In this document: positions 45,792-56,213 of the stretch, piece by piece | How the letters are laid out: each line of letters starts with the position of its first letter | Position numbering within the stretch: the stretch's first letter is position 1 | Assembly (NCBI RefSeq): GCF_014201415.1 | Contig: NZ_JACHEH010000004.1 | Coordinates: 372,001 to 436,000, forward strand | Length of the DNA: 64,000 nucleotides | Reading direction: 5' to 3' | Origin: Chelatococcus composti | Lineage (GTDB): Bacteria > Pseudomonadota > Alphaproteobacteria > Rhizobiales > Beijerinckiaceae | Notes under the pieces: model-generated | What the model was told of the DNA's origin: nothing | The model's input: only the letters and a program-made list of their open reading frames with translations | Databases searched by the model: none | Translations under genes and position numbers: made by a program

Positions 45792-45895
45792 CTCGTCAGT
45801 CTCCCGAATACTTGCCGGCAATGCTGCCCGGCTGAAGGTCGCGTCACCATAAGGACGGCGCCGAATGTGGCAAGAGATACGTCACCGCCGTCCTT

Positions 45896-46390
45896 TCACG
45901 CCTTCGTGTCCCGCCCCTGCGACAGGACGGCGCAACCGAGCCGCTCAAGCGCGGCGCGCAGCTTCTCGTCCTCCACGTCCTGCAGCTGGCGGGCCACGCC
46001 CTGCCTCGTCGCCTCGTCCACGGGTGGAGCGGGGCGGGGCGGCGCGGGGCGCGCGATGGGGCCCTGACGCATCACGAGACGACCGACGCAGCGCCAGCCG
46101 AAATGGGCGTTGACCCGCTCGATGACGACGGGGGCCATGTGCTGCAGCTCGAGGGCGAAGCTCGACACCACGCGCACCACGAGCGTCGCCGGCTCGGGCA
46201 GCTCGTCGGGCGCCATGTGCCGGCGGCGGCGCGGCCATTCGAGGCGCATCGGCTCGGTGAAGCGGGCGAGTCGCTCGCCGACGATCTCCGGCCAGGAGAG
46301 GATGATGTCCGAGGAGGCGAAGCCCTGGGCGGCCAGCGCGGGCGCGATGCAGCTTTCGACCAGGTCGGACAGGTGCTTGGGAGACGCCAT
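45896..46390 (-). CDS. dciA: DciA/DUF721 family protein
   Basis: 164 residues. N-terminal KH-like DUF721 domain with WPEIVGERLARFTEPMRLEW and LVVRVVSSFALELQHMAPVV, then a charged tail that ends QGRDTKA. DciA proteins are the loader of the replicative helicase DnaB in bacteria lacking DnaC; that role is assigned by family. It is divergent from mutY across 52 bases. Confidence 0.88.
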   Translation of the reverse strand: MASPKHLSDLVESCIAPALAAQGFASSDIILSWPEIVGERLARFTEPMRLEWPRRRRHMAPDELPEPATLVVRVVSSFALELQHMAPVVIERVNAHFGWRCVGRLVMRQGPIARPAPPRPAPPVDEATRQGVARQLQDVEDEKLRAALERLGCAVLSQGRDTKA

Positions 46391-46442
46391 GCAGAGCGAT
46401 GCCGGTGCTTGCGCGGCCGGGACGGCCGGTTATGAGAGGGCT

Positions 46443-47522
46443 ATGGTATCCGCCCTCATCGCGCCGTCCAAGACCGACAGCACCGCAAGCGCCGCGGCCC
46501 TCCTCGCGTGGTATGACCGTCACAGGCGCACCCTGCCCTGGCGGGCTGCCCCCGGCGAGACGCCGGATCCCTACAGGGTCTGGCTGTCGGAGATCATCCT
46601 GCAGCAGACGACGGTGGCGGCGGTGAGGCCCTACTATGAGCGCTTCCTCGCCCGCTTCCCGACCGTCGAGGCGCTGGCGCAGGCGCCCCAGGAGGCGGTG
46701 ATGCAGGCCTGGGCCGGCCTCGGCTACTATTCACGCGCCCGCAACCTGCACGCCTGCGCCAGGATGGTCGTCGCCCTGCACGGCGGACGCTTTCCCGCCG
46801 ACGAGAAGGCGCTGCTCGCCCTGCCCGGCATCGGCGCCTATACGGCCGGGGCCATCGCCGCCATCGCCTTCAACAAGGTCGCCGTGGCGGTGGACGGCAA
46901 TGTCGAGCGCGTGATCACGCGCCTCCACGCCGTCGAGGAGCCCCTGCCCGGCGCCAAGCCGCTCGTCCGGGAGCTGGCGCTGGCGATGGTGCCGCAGGAC
47001 CGACCGGGCGACTTCGCGCAGGCGCTGATGGATCTCGGCGCCACCATCTGCACGCCGAAGAAGCCGGCCTGCGTGCTGTGCCCCCTCTCCTCCCCGTGCC
47101 GCGCCCGCGCCGAGGGGACGGCGGAGACCTTCCCGCGCAAGGAGGCGAAGACCGCCGGACGTCTGCGCCGAGGCGCCGCCTTCGTCGCGCTGCGCACCGA
47201 CGGCCACGTCCTCCTGCGCACACGCCCGCCGAAGGGGCTCCTCGGCGGCATGGCCGAGGTGCCGGTGAGCGAGTGGCGGCACGACTATGAGATCCGCGAG
47301 GCGCTGCGGGATGCGCCGCTGCCAGGGGTCTGGCGCCGCAAGCCGGGCATGGTGCGCCACGTCTTCACGCATTTCCCGCTGGAGCTCGCCGTCTTTACCG
47401 CGAGCTTTGCCGTCGACACCGAGGCGCCGGCGGGCGGGCGCTGGGTGCCCCGGCACAGCCTCGCCGGCGAGGCGCTGCCCAACGTCATGCGCAAGGTGCT
47501 CGAGAAGGCGCTGGAGAGCTGA
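46443..47522 (+). CDS. mutY: A/G-specific adenine DNA glycosylase
   Basis: Removes adenine opposite 8-oxoguanine. 359 residues from the ATG at 46443. HhH-GPD core: VWLSEIILQQTTVAAVRPYY, LPGIGAYTAGAIAAIAFNKV with the catalytic aspartate in AVDGNVERV, and the 4Fe-4S motif Cys-x6-Cys-x2-Cys-x5-Cys in ICTPKKPACVLCPLSSPC. The C-terminal NUDIX-like domain with RTRPPKGLLGGMAEVP reads the oxoG. All parts are present. Confidence 0.97.
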   Translation: MVSALIAPSKTDSTASAAALLAWYDRHRRTLPWRAAPGETPDPYRVWLSEIILQQTTVAAVRPYYERFLARFPTVEALAQAPQEAVMQAWAGLGYYSRARNLHACARMVVALHGGRFPADEKALLALPGIGAYTAGAIAAIAFNKVAVAVDGNVERVITRLHAVEEPLPGAKPLVRELALAMVPQDRPGDFAQALMDLGATICTPKKPACVLCPLSSPCRARAEGTAETFPRKEAKTAGRLRRGAAFVALRTDGHVLLRTRPPKGLLGGMAEVPVSEWRHDYEIREALRDAPLPGVWRRKPGMVRHVFTHFPLELAVFTASFAVDTEAPAGGRWVPRHSLAGEALPNVMRKVLEKALES

Positions 47523-47555
47523 GCGCCGACGCCGCGCCGGCGGGCCGGCTTCGCC

Positions 47556-47975
47556 TCAATCCGTGTCCGTCCGGGGCGCGTAGGTACCGAAGCTCCACAG
47601 GTTTCCCTCGAGGTCGCGGACCGTGTACTCCCGCGAGCCGTAGGGCTGGTCCTTGATGTCGAGGACGATCTCGGCACCGGCCGCCCTGGCGCGCGCATAG
47701 TGGGCATCGGCGTCGTCGACGACGACATAGATGCCCTGGTTCACGGCACCGAGCTCGGTCGGCGAGCGCATGCCGAGCGCGTCGTCCTTCATCTCGCCTA
47801 GCATGATGAAACCGCCGCCGTAGGACAGCTCGGCATGAGCGACCTTGCCGACCTCGTCCTCATAGACGGCATGGCGCTCGAAGCCGAAGGCCTCGCACAG
47901 CCAACCGATGGCCGTGTGTGCATCCCGATAGCGCAGGAAGGGAATGATACGCACCTTGTCCTGCCGTTCCGCCAT
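47556..47975 (-). CDS. VOC family protein, PhnB/glyoxalase-like
   Basis: 139 residues from the ATG at 47975 with AGGAGG 5 bases upstream. RIIPFLRYRDAHTAIGWLCE, GGFIMLGEMKDD, GIYVVVDDADAHYARARAAG and SREYTVRDLEGNLWSFGTY are typical of the PhnB-like VOC subgroup. The ligand residues are His, Glu-like at the C-terminal Trp-Ser-Phe strand. Its upstream region contains a 25-bp tandem duplication that repeats the ribosome site. Confidence 0.9.
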   Translation of the reverse strand: MAERQDKVRIIPFLRYRDAHTAIGWLCEAFGFERHAVYEDEVGKVAHAELSYGGGFIMLGEMKDDALGMRSPTELGAVNQGIYVVVDDADAHYARARAAGAEIVLDIKDQPYGSREYTVRDLEGNLWSFGTYAPRTDTD

Positions 47976-48025
47976 CACTGCCTCCTCAAGAGCTGTCCGA
48001 CACTGCCTCCTCAAGAGCTGTCCGA
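47976..48025. repeat. Perfect 25-bp tandem duplication upstream of the VOC gene
   Basis: The 25-base unit beginning CACTGCCTCCTCAAG at 47976-48000 is repeated exactly at 48001-48025. On the minus strand each unit carries GAGGAGGCAGTG, so the ribosome site of the VOC gene is duplicated immediately upstream. Probably recent, by slippage or short duplication. Confidence 0.95.
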
Positions 48026-48066
48026 GGCGCGATGCTAGCGCAGCACAGTGGCGAAGCCGTGACCCG

Positions 48067-49461
48067 TCAGCCGCGCGCGGGCCAGGCCCCGCGGTCGATG
48101 TCGAGATCCGAGAAGCGCCCGGAATCGAAGACCGGGTTGTCGATGCCCTCGGCGATCTGCCGGTCGTAGTCCCGCATGATGCGCAGGCCCGTGCGGAAGA
48201 GCAGCGTGACGGCGAGCAGGTTGACCACCGCGAGGAGGCCCATCGTGATGTCGGCGAAGGCGAAGACGGTGCTGAGGTCCTGCACCGAACCCCAGAAGAC
48301 GAGGACCATCACCGCGATGCGGAAGATGCTGAAGGCCACCCGGTTGTTGCCGGCGAAGAAGTCGATGCTCGTCTCGCCGAGATAGTAGTTGTAGATGATG
48401 GAGGTGAAGACGAAGAGCATCAGGGCGATGCTCACGTAGATCCGCCCCCATTCGCCGACATAGCCCGCCATCGCCTGTTGGGTGAGCGCGACGCCGGCCT
48501 GTTCCGCGCCGGGCACGAAGGTCGGCGACAGGAGGATGATAAAGGCGGTGCAGCTGCAGATGATGATGGTGTCGATGAAGACGCTGAACGCCTGCACGAT
48601 CCCCTGAGAGGCCGGGTGCGGAACATGGGCGACGGCAGCCACGTTGGGCGCGCTACCGAGCCCCGCCTCGTTGGAGAAGAGGCCACGCTTGACGCCGAGG
48701 AGGATGGCCGCGCCCATACCCCCGCCGATGGCCGGCTCGAGGCCGAAGGCGCTTTTGAAGATGAGCGCGAGGACGCCCGGCACCTCGGGCAGGCGGGTCA
48801 CGACCACGAAGAGCGTGAGCAGGATGTAGCCGCAGGCCATCACCGGCACGAGCACGTCGGCCGCCTGGGCAATGCGCGAGATGCCGCCGAAGATGATGAT
48901 GCCCAGCACTGCCACCAGGGCGATCCCCGTCCAGTACGTGGGAATGCCGAACGCATCGTTGAGGGACGTGGCCACCGTGTAGGACTGGACGGCATTGAAG
49001 CCGAAGCCGAAGGTGACGAGCAGCAGCACCGAGAAGACCATCGCCAGCCAGCGCTGCCGCAGGCCGCGGGCGATGTAGAAGGCCGGCCCGCCGCGATAGC
49101 TGCCGTCAGGCTCCGGCTGCTTGTAGAGCTGGGCCAGCGTACACTCGAAATAGCTCGTCGCCATGCCGACGAGCGCGACGACCCACATCCAGAAGACGGC
49201 GCCGGGGCCGCCGAGCGCGATGGCCACTGCAACGCCCGCGATGTTGCCGGCGCCCACGCGCCCCGCAACGCTCAGCATCAGGGCCTGGAAGGAGCTGATC
49301 TGGCCCGGTTGCCGGCGCACCGCCTCGCCGAACACGCCGAACATGCGCCCGAAATAGCGGAACTGCACGAAGCGTGAGCGGACGGTGAAGACGAGGCCGA
49401 GGGCGACCAGGCCGACGACGAGGATCTTGCCCCACAGCAGGTCATCGAGAAACGCGAGCAT
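48067..49461 (-). CDS. Sodium:alanine symporter (AGCS family)
   Basis: Imports alanine or glycine with Na+. 464 residues, about eleven helices. The signature GRVGAGNIAGVAVAIALGGP lies near residue 66, preceded by FQALMLSVA, and KRGLFSNEAGLGSAPNVAAV is the second diagnostic stretch. The start ATG at 49461 is weakly supported by upstream GGGAGAAT. Single gene, no obvious partner; glycine supply would suit the gcv operon, but that is speculation. Confidence 0.95.
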   Translation of the reverse strand: MLAFLDDLLWGKILVVGLVALGLVFTVRSRFVQFRYFGRMFGVFGEAVRRQPGQISSFQALMLSVAGRVGAGNIAGVAVAIALGGPGAVFWMWVVALVGMATSYFECTLAQLYKQPEPDGSYRGGPAFYIARGLRQRWLAMVFSVLLLVTFGFGFNAVQSYTVATSLNDAFGIPTYWTGIALVAVLGIIIFGGISRIAQAADVLVPVMACGYILLTLFVVVTRLPEVPGVLALIFKSAFGLEPAIGGGMGAAILLGVKRGLFSNEAGLGSAPNVAAVAHVPHPASQGIVQAFSVFIDTIIICSCTAFIILLSPTFVPGAEQAGVALTQQAMAGYVGEWGRIYVSIALMLFVFTSIIYNYYLGETSIDFFAGNNRVAFSIFRIAVMVLVFWGSVQDLSTVFAFADITMGLLAVVNLLAVTLLFRTGLRIMRDYDRQIAEGIDNPVFDSGRFSDLDIDRGAWPARG

Positions 49462-49639
49462 GCCATTCTCCCCTGTGGTGCGGCCGCAACTGCCGCCCCA
49501 CTGTCAGGCAACCGGGCCACCTTTGTCGAACCTCTTCTTCTTGTCGGCGGCCGAACGATCAGGTTGGGGAGTGCGCGGCACGCAGGAGAAAGTCAACGCG
49601 CTCGCAGCACCGGACGACTTGCAATTCCGGCACGGCACC

Positions 49640-50887
<1,248 letters not shown>

Positions 50888-51057
50888 TTAATGGCGTAAT
50901 GTGCCGTTTTGGGGCTGCAATATTTGCCTAACCGAAAGACCGGTCGCAGCCGGCAGGAACGCGCAATTCACTGTTTCCGAAGTGCCGCCCCGGTCCCGCC
51001 GCAGATGACGGGGCGTGAGCAGGCCGGGCAGCCGGTGCGCGGGCAGCGAATCACCGG

Positions 51058-51519
51058 CTATGAGCGAACAGACCCCTTTTCCTTGAAGGGCGCCATGCCG
51101 GCGCGTGCGAGGGCGTCGACGCGCTCGTTCTCGGCATGGCCGGCGTGGCCACGCACCCAGTGCCAGGTCACGTCATGGCGCTGGCGGGCCTCGTCGAGGC
51201 GGCGCCAGAGGTCTTCGTTCTTCACCGGCTTCTTGTCGGCAGTCTTCCAGCCGCGGGCCTTCCAGCCCTGCATCCATTCGGTGATGCCCTGGCGCACATA
51301 CTGCGAATCGGTGAAGAGGTCGACCGCGCAAGGGCGCTTCAGGGCTTCCAGCGCCATGATGGCCGCCATCAGCTCCATGCGGTTGTTGGTGGTTTCGGGC
51401 TCGCCGCCGGAGAGCTCCTTCTCCTTGCCCTGGTAGATGAGGAGCGCACCCCAGCCGCCGGGGCCCGGATTGCCCGAGCAGGCACCGTCCGTATAGATCG
51501 TCACGCGATCCGCGCTCAT
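51058..51519 (-). CDS. rnhA: Ribonuclease HI
   Basis: Degrades the RNA strand of RNA-DNA hybrids. 153 residues from the ATG at 51519. Catalytic carboxylates are in [53 protein letters not shown] and [18 protein letters not shown]. The ATG overlaps the thrB stop by 4 bases (ATGA). Third gene of ispH-thrB-rnhA. Confidence 0.97.
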   Translation of the reverse strand: MSADRVTIYTDGACSGNPGPGGWGALLIYQGKEKELSGGEPETTNNRMELMAAIMALEALKRPCAVDLFTDSQYVRQGITEWMQGWKARGWKTADKKPVKNEDLWRRLDEARQRHDVTWHWVRGHAGHAENERVDALARAGMAPFKEKGSVRS

Positions 51520-52481
51520 CGGGCGAGGCCATACTCGACCGCGCTCACCACGCGCCGGTGGAAGGCGAGCTTGCGGTCGTACTCGAGCGGATCCTTCGGC
51601 TTCACCAGCGCGCCGGGTGGCACGTTGAGCCAGTCGACGAGGCGCGTCAGCATGAAGCGCATGGCTGCGCCGCGACACAAGACGGGCAGCGCCGCGACCT
51701 CGGCGTCCTCAAGACGGCGCACGCGCTCGTAGGCGGCGAGCATCGCCTGCCCCTTCGTCAGGTTGAACGACCCGTCCGCCTCGAAGCACCAGGCGTTGAG
51801 GCAGATGGCGAGGTCGTAGGCGAATGCGTCCGTGCAGGCGAAGTAGAAGTCGATGAGGCCGGAAAGCCGGCCGGAAATGAAGAAGACGTTGTCCGGGAAG
51901 AGATCGGCGTGAATCACGCCCTCCGGCAGGCCCTTCGGCCAGGTGCGCTCCAGCTCGTCGAGGGCCGCGAGCGCGCGCGCGGCAAGGCCGGGCGAGACCG
52001 TGTCGGCCCGCCCGTCCGCCTGCATGAACAGGGGCCGCCAGGAGGCGAGCGACAGCGCATTTTCCCGCCGCATGGCAAAGTCGGCCCCCGCCAGATGCAG
52101 GCGCGCCAGTGCCTCGCCGACACCGGCGCAGTGGCCGGCGGACGGCCGCCTAACCCACATGCCGTCGAGGAATGTGACAATGGCGGCCGGGCGGCCGGCG
52201 AGGCGGCCGAGCGCCTCGCCCTCCCGGTTCAGCACCGGCTGCGGACAGTTGATGCCCCGCTGGGCCAGGTGGCGCATGAGGCCGATGAAGAAGGGCAGAT
52301 CCTCCTCCCTCACCCGCTTCTCGTAGAGGGTGAGGATGTAGAAGCCGCGCTCTGTATGGAGCAGGAAGTTGGAATTCTCGACGCCTTCGGCGATGCCCTT
52401 GACGGCCAGGACGGAGCCAATGTCGTAGCGGGCGACGAAGGCGGCGAGTTCCTCCTCGGCAACCTCGGTGTAGACTGCCAC
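51516..52481 (-). CDS. thrB: Homoserine kinase (ThrB2, aminoglycoside phosphotransferase fold)
   Basis: Phosphorylates homoserine, the penultimate step to threonine. 321 residues starting with GTG; the ribosome site GGAG lies at the end of isp[21 protein letters not shown] and [20 protein letters not shown] at the N-terminus, the catalytic [20 protein letters not shown] and metal-binding [20 protein letters not shown]. This is the APH-like ThrB of alphaproteobacteria, not the GHMP type. Confidence 0.96.
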   Translation of the reverse strand: MAVYTEVAEEELAAFVARYDIGSVLAVKGIAEGVENSNFLLHTERGFYILTLYEKRVREEDLPFFIGLMRHLAQRGINCPQPVLNREGEALGRLAGRPAAIVTFLDGMWVRRPSAGHCAGVGEALARLHLAGADFAMRRENALSLASWRPLFMQADGRADTVSPGLAARALAALDELERTWPKGLPEGVIHADLFPDNVFFISGRLSGLIDFYFACTDAFAYDLAICLNAWCFEADGSFNLTKGQAMLAAYERVRRLEDAEVAALPVLCRGAAMRFMLTRLVDWLNVPPGALVKPKDPLEYDRKLAFHRRVVSAVEYGLAR

Positions 52482-52485
52482 GGTC

Positions 52486-53454
52486 CTACTCCGCCGCTTC
52501 CTTGCGCAGCTCGCGCGGCAGGGGGAAGAAGACGCTCTCGTCCGCTGTCGAGACGGTCTCGACCGTCACCTCGTAGCGCTCGGCAAAGGCGTCGATGATC
52601 TCCTCCACCAGCACCTCCGGCGCCGAGGCGCCCGCGGTGAGGCCGAGCCGGCGGATGTTGCCGAAGATCGTCCAGTCGATGTCCTCGGCGCGCAGCACAA
52701 GGCGCGCGGCCGCACAGCCGGCACGCTCGGCCACCTCGCGCAGGCGCTGGGAGTTGGACGAGTTGGGCGACCCCACCACGATCATCGCGTCCACCTGCGG
52801 GGCGACGCGCTTGACCGCCTCCTGGCGGTTGGTCGTCGCGTAGCAGATGTCCTCCTTGTGCGGGCCGACGATGGTGGGAAAGCGCGCCTTGAGCGCCTCC
52901 ACGATCTCGCGCGTATCGTCCACAGACAGCGTCGTCTGCGTCACATAGGCGAGGGCGTTGGCATCGGGGGGTGTGAAGGCGGCCACGTCAGCCACCGTCT
53001 CGACGAGGGAGATGGCTCCCTCGGGCAACTGGCCCATGGTGCCCACAACTTCCGGGTGGCCGGCATGGCCCACGAGCACCACGTGACGGCCGCGGCGGTG
53101 ATGCACTTCCGCCTCGCGATGCACCTTGGTGACGAGCGGACAGGTGGCGTCGATGGCAAAGAAGTTACGCCGCAGCGCATCCTCCGGGACGGCCTTGGGC
53201 ACACCGTGCGCCGAGAAGATGACGGGCGCGTTCGTCGGCGGGATCTCGTCGAGCTCGTCGACGAAGATGGCACCCTTCTGCCGCAGGCTTTCCACCACGT
53301 ACTTGTTGTGGACGATCTCGTGGCGCACGTAGACCGGCGGGCCATAGATGGCCAGCGCCTTCTCCACGGCGTCGATGGCGCGCACAACCCCGGCGCAGAA
53401 GCCGCGCGGGGCACAGATCAGCACGCTCAGGGGTGGCTTTTCGGCAACGCTCAT
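52486..53454 (-). CDS. ispH: 4-hydroxy-3-methylbut-2-enyl diphosphate reductase
   Basis: Iron-sulphur enzyme that makes IPP and DMAPP, the last step of the MEP pathway. 322 residues from the ATG at 53454; a GTG at 53469 is also possible and neither has a clear ribosome site. Cluster cysteines are in [20 protein letters not shown] and [13 protein letters not shown]; the C-terminal [16 protein letters not shown] is standard. Heads ispH-thrB-rnhA. Confidence 0.97.
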   Translation of the reverse strand: MSVAEKPPLSVLICAPRGFCAGVVRAIDAVEKALAIYGPPVYVRHEIVHNKYVVESLRQKGAIFVDELDEIPPTNAPVIFSAHGVPKAVPEDALRRNFFAIDATCPLVTKVHREAEVHHRRGRHVVLVGHAGHPEVVGTMGQLPEGAISLVETVADVAAFTPPDANALAYVTQTTLSVDDTREIVEALKARFPTIVGPHKEDICYATTNRQEAVKRVAPQVDAMIVVGSPNSSNSQRLREVAERAGCAAARLVLRAEDIDWTIFGNIRRLGLTAGASAPEVLVEEIIDAFAERYEVTVETVSTADESVFFPLPRELRKEAAE

Positions 53455-53576
53455 CGAAACACCGGTCACGATCGTGCGGGGGATGTGGCGGCAGGCGGGC
53501 TCTCATGTCAAGAACGGCTTCGCCGCTGCGACGACGCGTGCGGAAGCTTCCGCCTCCCGAGACGACCCGACGAGAC

Positions 53577-54191
53577 ATGCCGTCCGCCATACGCCTTGCC
53601 ATCTTCGACATGGACGACGTGCTGTGCCACTACGACCGCGACCGGCGCCTGGCCGCGCTCGCGCGCCTCTCGGGCCGGAGGGTCGACGAGATCCTGGCTG
53701 CCATCTGGGAGAGCGGCTTCGAGGACGAGGCCGATGCGGGCGCGATGGATGCCGAGACCTATCTTGCCGGCTTCGGCGAGCGCCTGGGCTATCCCATCAC
53801 GCGCGATGAATGGGTGGAGGCGCGTCGCGTCGGCATGGTGCCCTTCCCCGACAGCCTCGCCCTCGTTGACCGCGTGAAGGAGAGCGCGATGGTGGCGGTG
53901 CTCACCAACAACGGCTTCCTCACCGGCGAAGAGATCGACCGGCTGTTCCCCGGCCTGCGCCAGCTTTTCGACGGCCAGGTCTTCGTCTCGGCCCGCTTCG
54001 GCACCAAGAAGCCGGATCCCGAGATCTACCGGCGCGTGTGCGCTGAGTTCGGCGTCGCCCCCGAGGAAGCGTTCTTCACCGATGACAAGCCCTGGAACGT
54101 GGAAGGTGCGGTGAAGGCCGGGCTCGAAGGCCACGTTTTCGACGGCGCCGAGGGCCTGCGGCGCGCCCTCGCCCGGCTCGGGCTGGTGTGA
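53577..54191 (+). CDS. HAD family hydrolase (phosphatase)
   Basis: 204 residues from the ATG at 53577. Motif I LAIFDMDDVLCHYDRDRR (nucleophile Asp in DMDD), motif II VLTNNGF, motif III with KKPDPEIYRRV, motif IV FFTDDKPWNVEGA. Helical cap of the subfamily I type between motifs I and II. Resembles YihX-like/beta-phosphoglucomutase-like phosphatases; the substrate is unknown. It is divergent from ispH. Confidence 0.9.
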   Translation: MPSAIRLAIFDMDDVLCHYDRDRRLAALARLSGRRVDEILAAIWESGFEDEADAGAMDAETYLAGFGERLGYPITRDEWVEARRVGMVPFPDSLALVDRVKESAMVAVLTNNGFLTGEEIDRLFPGLRQLFDGQVFVSARFGTKKPDPEIYRRVCAEFGVAPEEAFFTDDKPWNVEGAVKAGLEGHVFDGAEGLRRALARLGLV

Positions 54192-54356
54192 GCCGGAGGA
54201 AGGGGAAAGGGGCAGGCGGCATTCCCCTCGCGTGTGGCCTGAGATAGTTATTGACCGGTTCTGCTTCGGCGAGGGTGCCCGGCAGGTGCCGGCCGGCCGT
54301 TGCCCGAGCCATCTCGCCCGCCTTCGATCCGGCAGCGGGCCAGCCACGAGTTGCCC

Positions 54357-56213
54357 ATGGCCGCCAGCACCGCCGAACATGCGAGCTTCATGCCGCCAAT
54401 CCTGACCTTTTGCGCCGCAGCGGTGGTGGCTGTCCCCCTCTTCCGCAGGCTCGGGCTTGGCTCCGTTCTCGGCTATCTCGTCGCCGGCATCGTCATTGGC
54501 CCGTCGGTGATGGGGCTCGTCGGCGACACGCGGGACGTACGCGGTGTGGCGGAGCTGGGCGTCGTGCTGCTGCTCTTCATCATCGGCCTCGAGCTGAAGG
54601 TGTCGAACCTCTTCGCCATGCGGCGCGACATCTTCGGCCTGGGCCTGGCGCAGATCGTCGTCACCTGCGCCCTCACCGCCGCGGTCGCTGCCGTGCTCGG
54701 CCACAGCGCGCGGGGGATGATCGTCACCGGGCTCGCGCTGTCCCTGTCAGCGACGGCCATCGCGCTGCAGGTACTGGACGAGCGGCGCGATCTTTCCACG
54801 CCCTACGGCCAGCGCACCTTCTCCATCCTCCTGTTCCAGGATCTGTCCATCGTGCCGATCCTGGCGCTTGTGCCGCTTCTGGCCAACACCGAGACGCTCG
54901 GCAGCGGGCAGGCGCTGGCGGGGGCCGCCGGCGCCTCGGCGCGCGCCCTCGCCGCCGTCGCGCTCGTGGTCGTGGTCGGCCGCTACCTGCTCAACCCGCT
55001 GTTCCGCCTGCTCGCCGGCAGCGGCGGCCGCGAGGTTATGACCGCCGCAGCGCTGCTCGTCGTGCTCGGAGCCGCGATGCTGATGGAGCAGGTGGGCCTG
55101 TCCATGGCCATGGGCGCATTCCTCGCCGGGGTGCTGCTGGCCGAATCGAACTTCCGCCACCAGCTCGAGGCCGATATCGAGCCCTTCCGCGGCCTGCTGC
55201 TCGGCCTCTTCTTCATGAGCGTCGGCATGTCGCTCGATGCAGCCTACGTGCGCCAGCACGCGCTGCTGCTTCTCGTCCTCGCACCGGCCCTCGTCATCGG
55301 CAAGAGCCTCATCGCCGCCGTTCTTGCCCGCGGCTTCGGCTCTGCCTGGCCGGACGCCCTGCGCATCGGCGTCCTGCTCGCGCCAGCGGGCGAGTTCTCC
55401 TTCGTCCTGGTGCCGCTCGGGGGCGAGGTCGGCCTGCTGACGAGTGAGCGCGTGCAGATCGTCACCGCGCTCGCGGCGCTCACCATGCTGCTCGGCCCGT
55501 TGCTCGCGCGGCTGCTCGAGAACCGTCTTGCGCGAAGGCCCGCGTCGGCCGAGCCGCCGCCGGATGTCACCCTGCCCGCCGGCGAGACCGGCGCCAGCGT
55601 CATCGTCGTCGGCTTTGGCCGGTTCGGCCAGGTCGTCAACCAGGTGCTCCTCGCCCGCGGGGTGGACGTGACGGTGATCGACCGCGACGTCGGCAGCATC
55701 CGCAACGCCGCCCGCTTCGGCTTCAAGATCTATTACGGCGATGGCGGGCGCCTCGACGTGCTGCGCGCAGCGGGCGCCGGCTCGGCCGACGTCATCTGCG
55801 TCTGCATCGACGATGCGGCCGCCGCCCTGAAGATTGCCGAGATGGTCCACGCCGAGTTCCCGCGCGCCCGCACCTATGTGCGCGCCATCGACCGGGCGCA
55901 CGCGATCGACCTCATGAACCTCGAGGTCGATTTCCAGATCCGCGAGACCTTCGAATCGGCCCTGCAGTTCGGCCGGGCGACCCTCGAAGGGCTCGGCGTC
56001 TCCGAGGAGGAGGCCCGGCTCGTCACCGAGGATGTGCGCCGGCGTGACATCGCGCGCCTCGTGCTCCAGCGCAGCGAGGGCCTTCTCGGCGGGAAGGAGC
56101 TGCTGCACGGCGCGAAGCTGAAACCCGAGCCGCTGACGCCACCCCGAAAGAGGGCCGCTGGGCTGAGCGCCGAAACGCGCGATCTCGTGGCCGACGCCGA
56201 GGCACACCGGTAA
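54357..56213 (+). CDS. CPA2 family monovalent cation:proton antiporter with TrkA-N domain (KefB/KefC-like)
   Basis: 618 residues from the ATG at 54357 (an in-frame TTG at 54300 is less likely). Twelve or so helices: the start PPILTFCAAAVVAVPLFRRL, the conserved GLELKVSNLF and LALSLSATAIALQVLDERRD, and MEQVGLSMAMGAFLAGVLLA. A cytoplasmic RCK/TrkA-N domain follows: VIVVGFGRFGQVVNQVLLAR and VTVIDRD, binding NAD(H). Glutathione-gated K+ efflux is the known role of Kef, but gating residues cannot be confirmed here. Its stop overlaps the MATE start (TAATG). Confidence 0.95.
   Translation: MAASTAEHASFMPPILTFCAAAVVAVPLFRRLGLGSVLGYLVAGIVIGPSVMGLVGDTRDVRGVAELGVVLLLFIIGLELKVSNLFAMRRDIFGLGLAQIVVTCALTAAVAAVLGHSARGMIVTGLALSLSATAIALQVLDERRDLSTPYGQRTFSILLFQDLSIVPILALVPLLANTETLGSGQALAGAAGASARALAAVALVVVVGRYLLNPLFRLLAGSGGREVMTAAALLVVLGAAMLMEQVGLSMAMGAFLAGVLLAESNFRHQLEADIEPFRGLLLGLFFMSVGMSLDAAYVRQHALLLLVLAPALVIGKSLIAAVLARGFGSAWPDALRIGVLLAPAGEFSFVLVPLGGEVGLLTSERVQIVTALAALTMLLGPLLARLLENRLARRPASAEPPPDVTLPAGETGASVIVVGFGRFGQVVNQVLLARGVDVTVIDRDVGSIRNAARFGFKIYYGDGGRLDVLRAAGAGSADVICVCIDDAAAALKIAEMVHAEFPRARTYVRAIDRAHAIDLMNLEVDFQIRETFESALQFGRATLEGLGVSEEEARLVTEDVRRRDIARLVLQRSEGLLGGKELLHGAKLKPEPLTPPRKRAAGLSAETRDLVADAEAHR

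Noticed and set aside
41502-46067. A very long plus-strand open frame opposite smc (about 1500 codons)
   Set aside because: It is the mirror of smc, dsbA and dciA in high-GC DNA; the composition is Arg/Leu/Gly-rich with no family motif, and smc on the other strand is complete.
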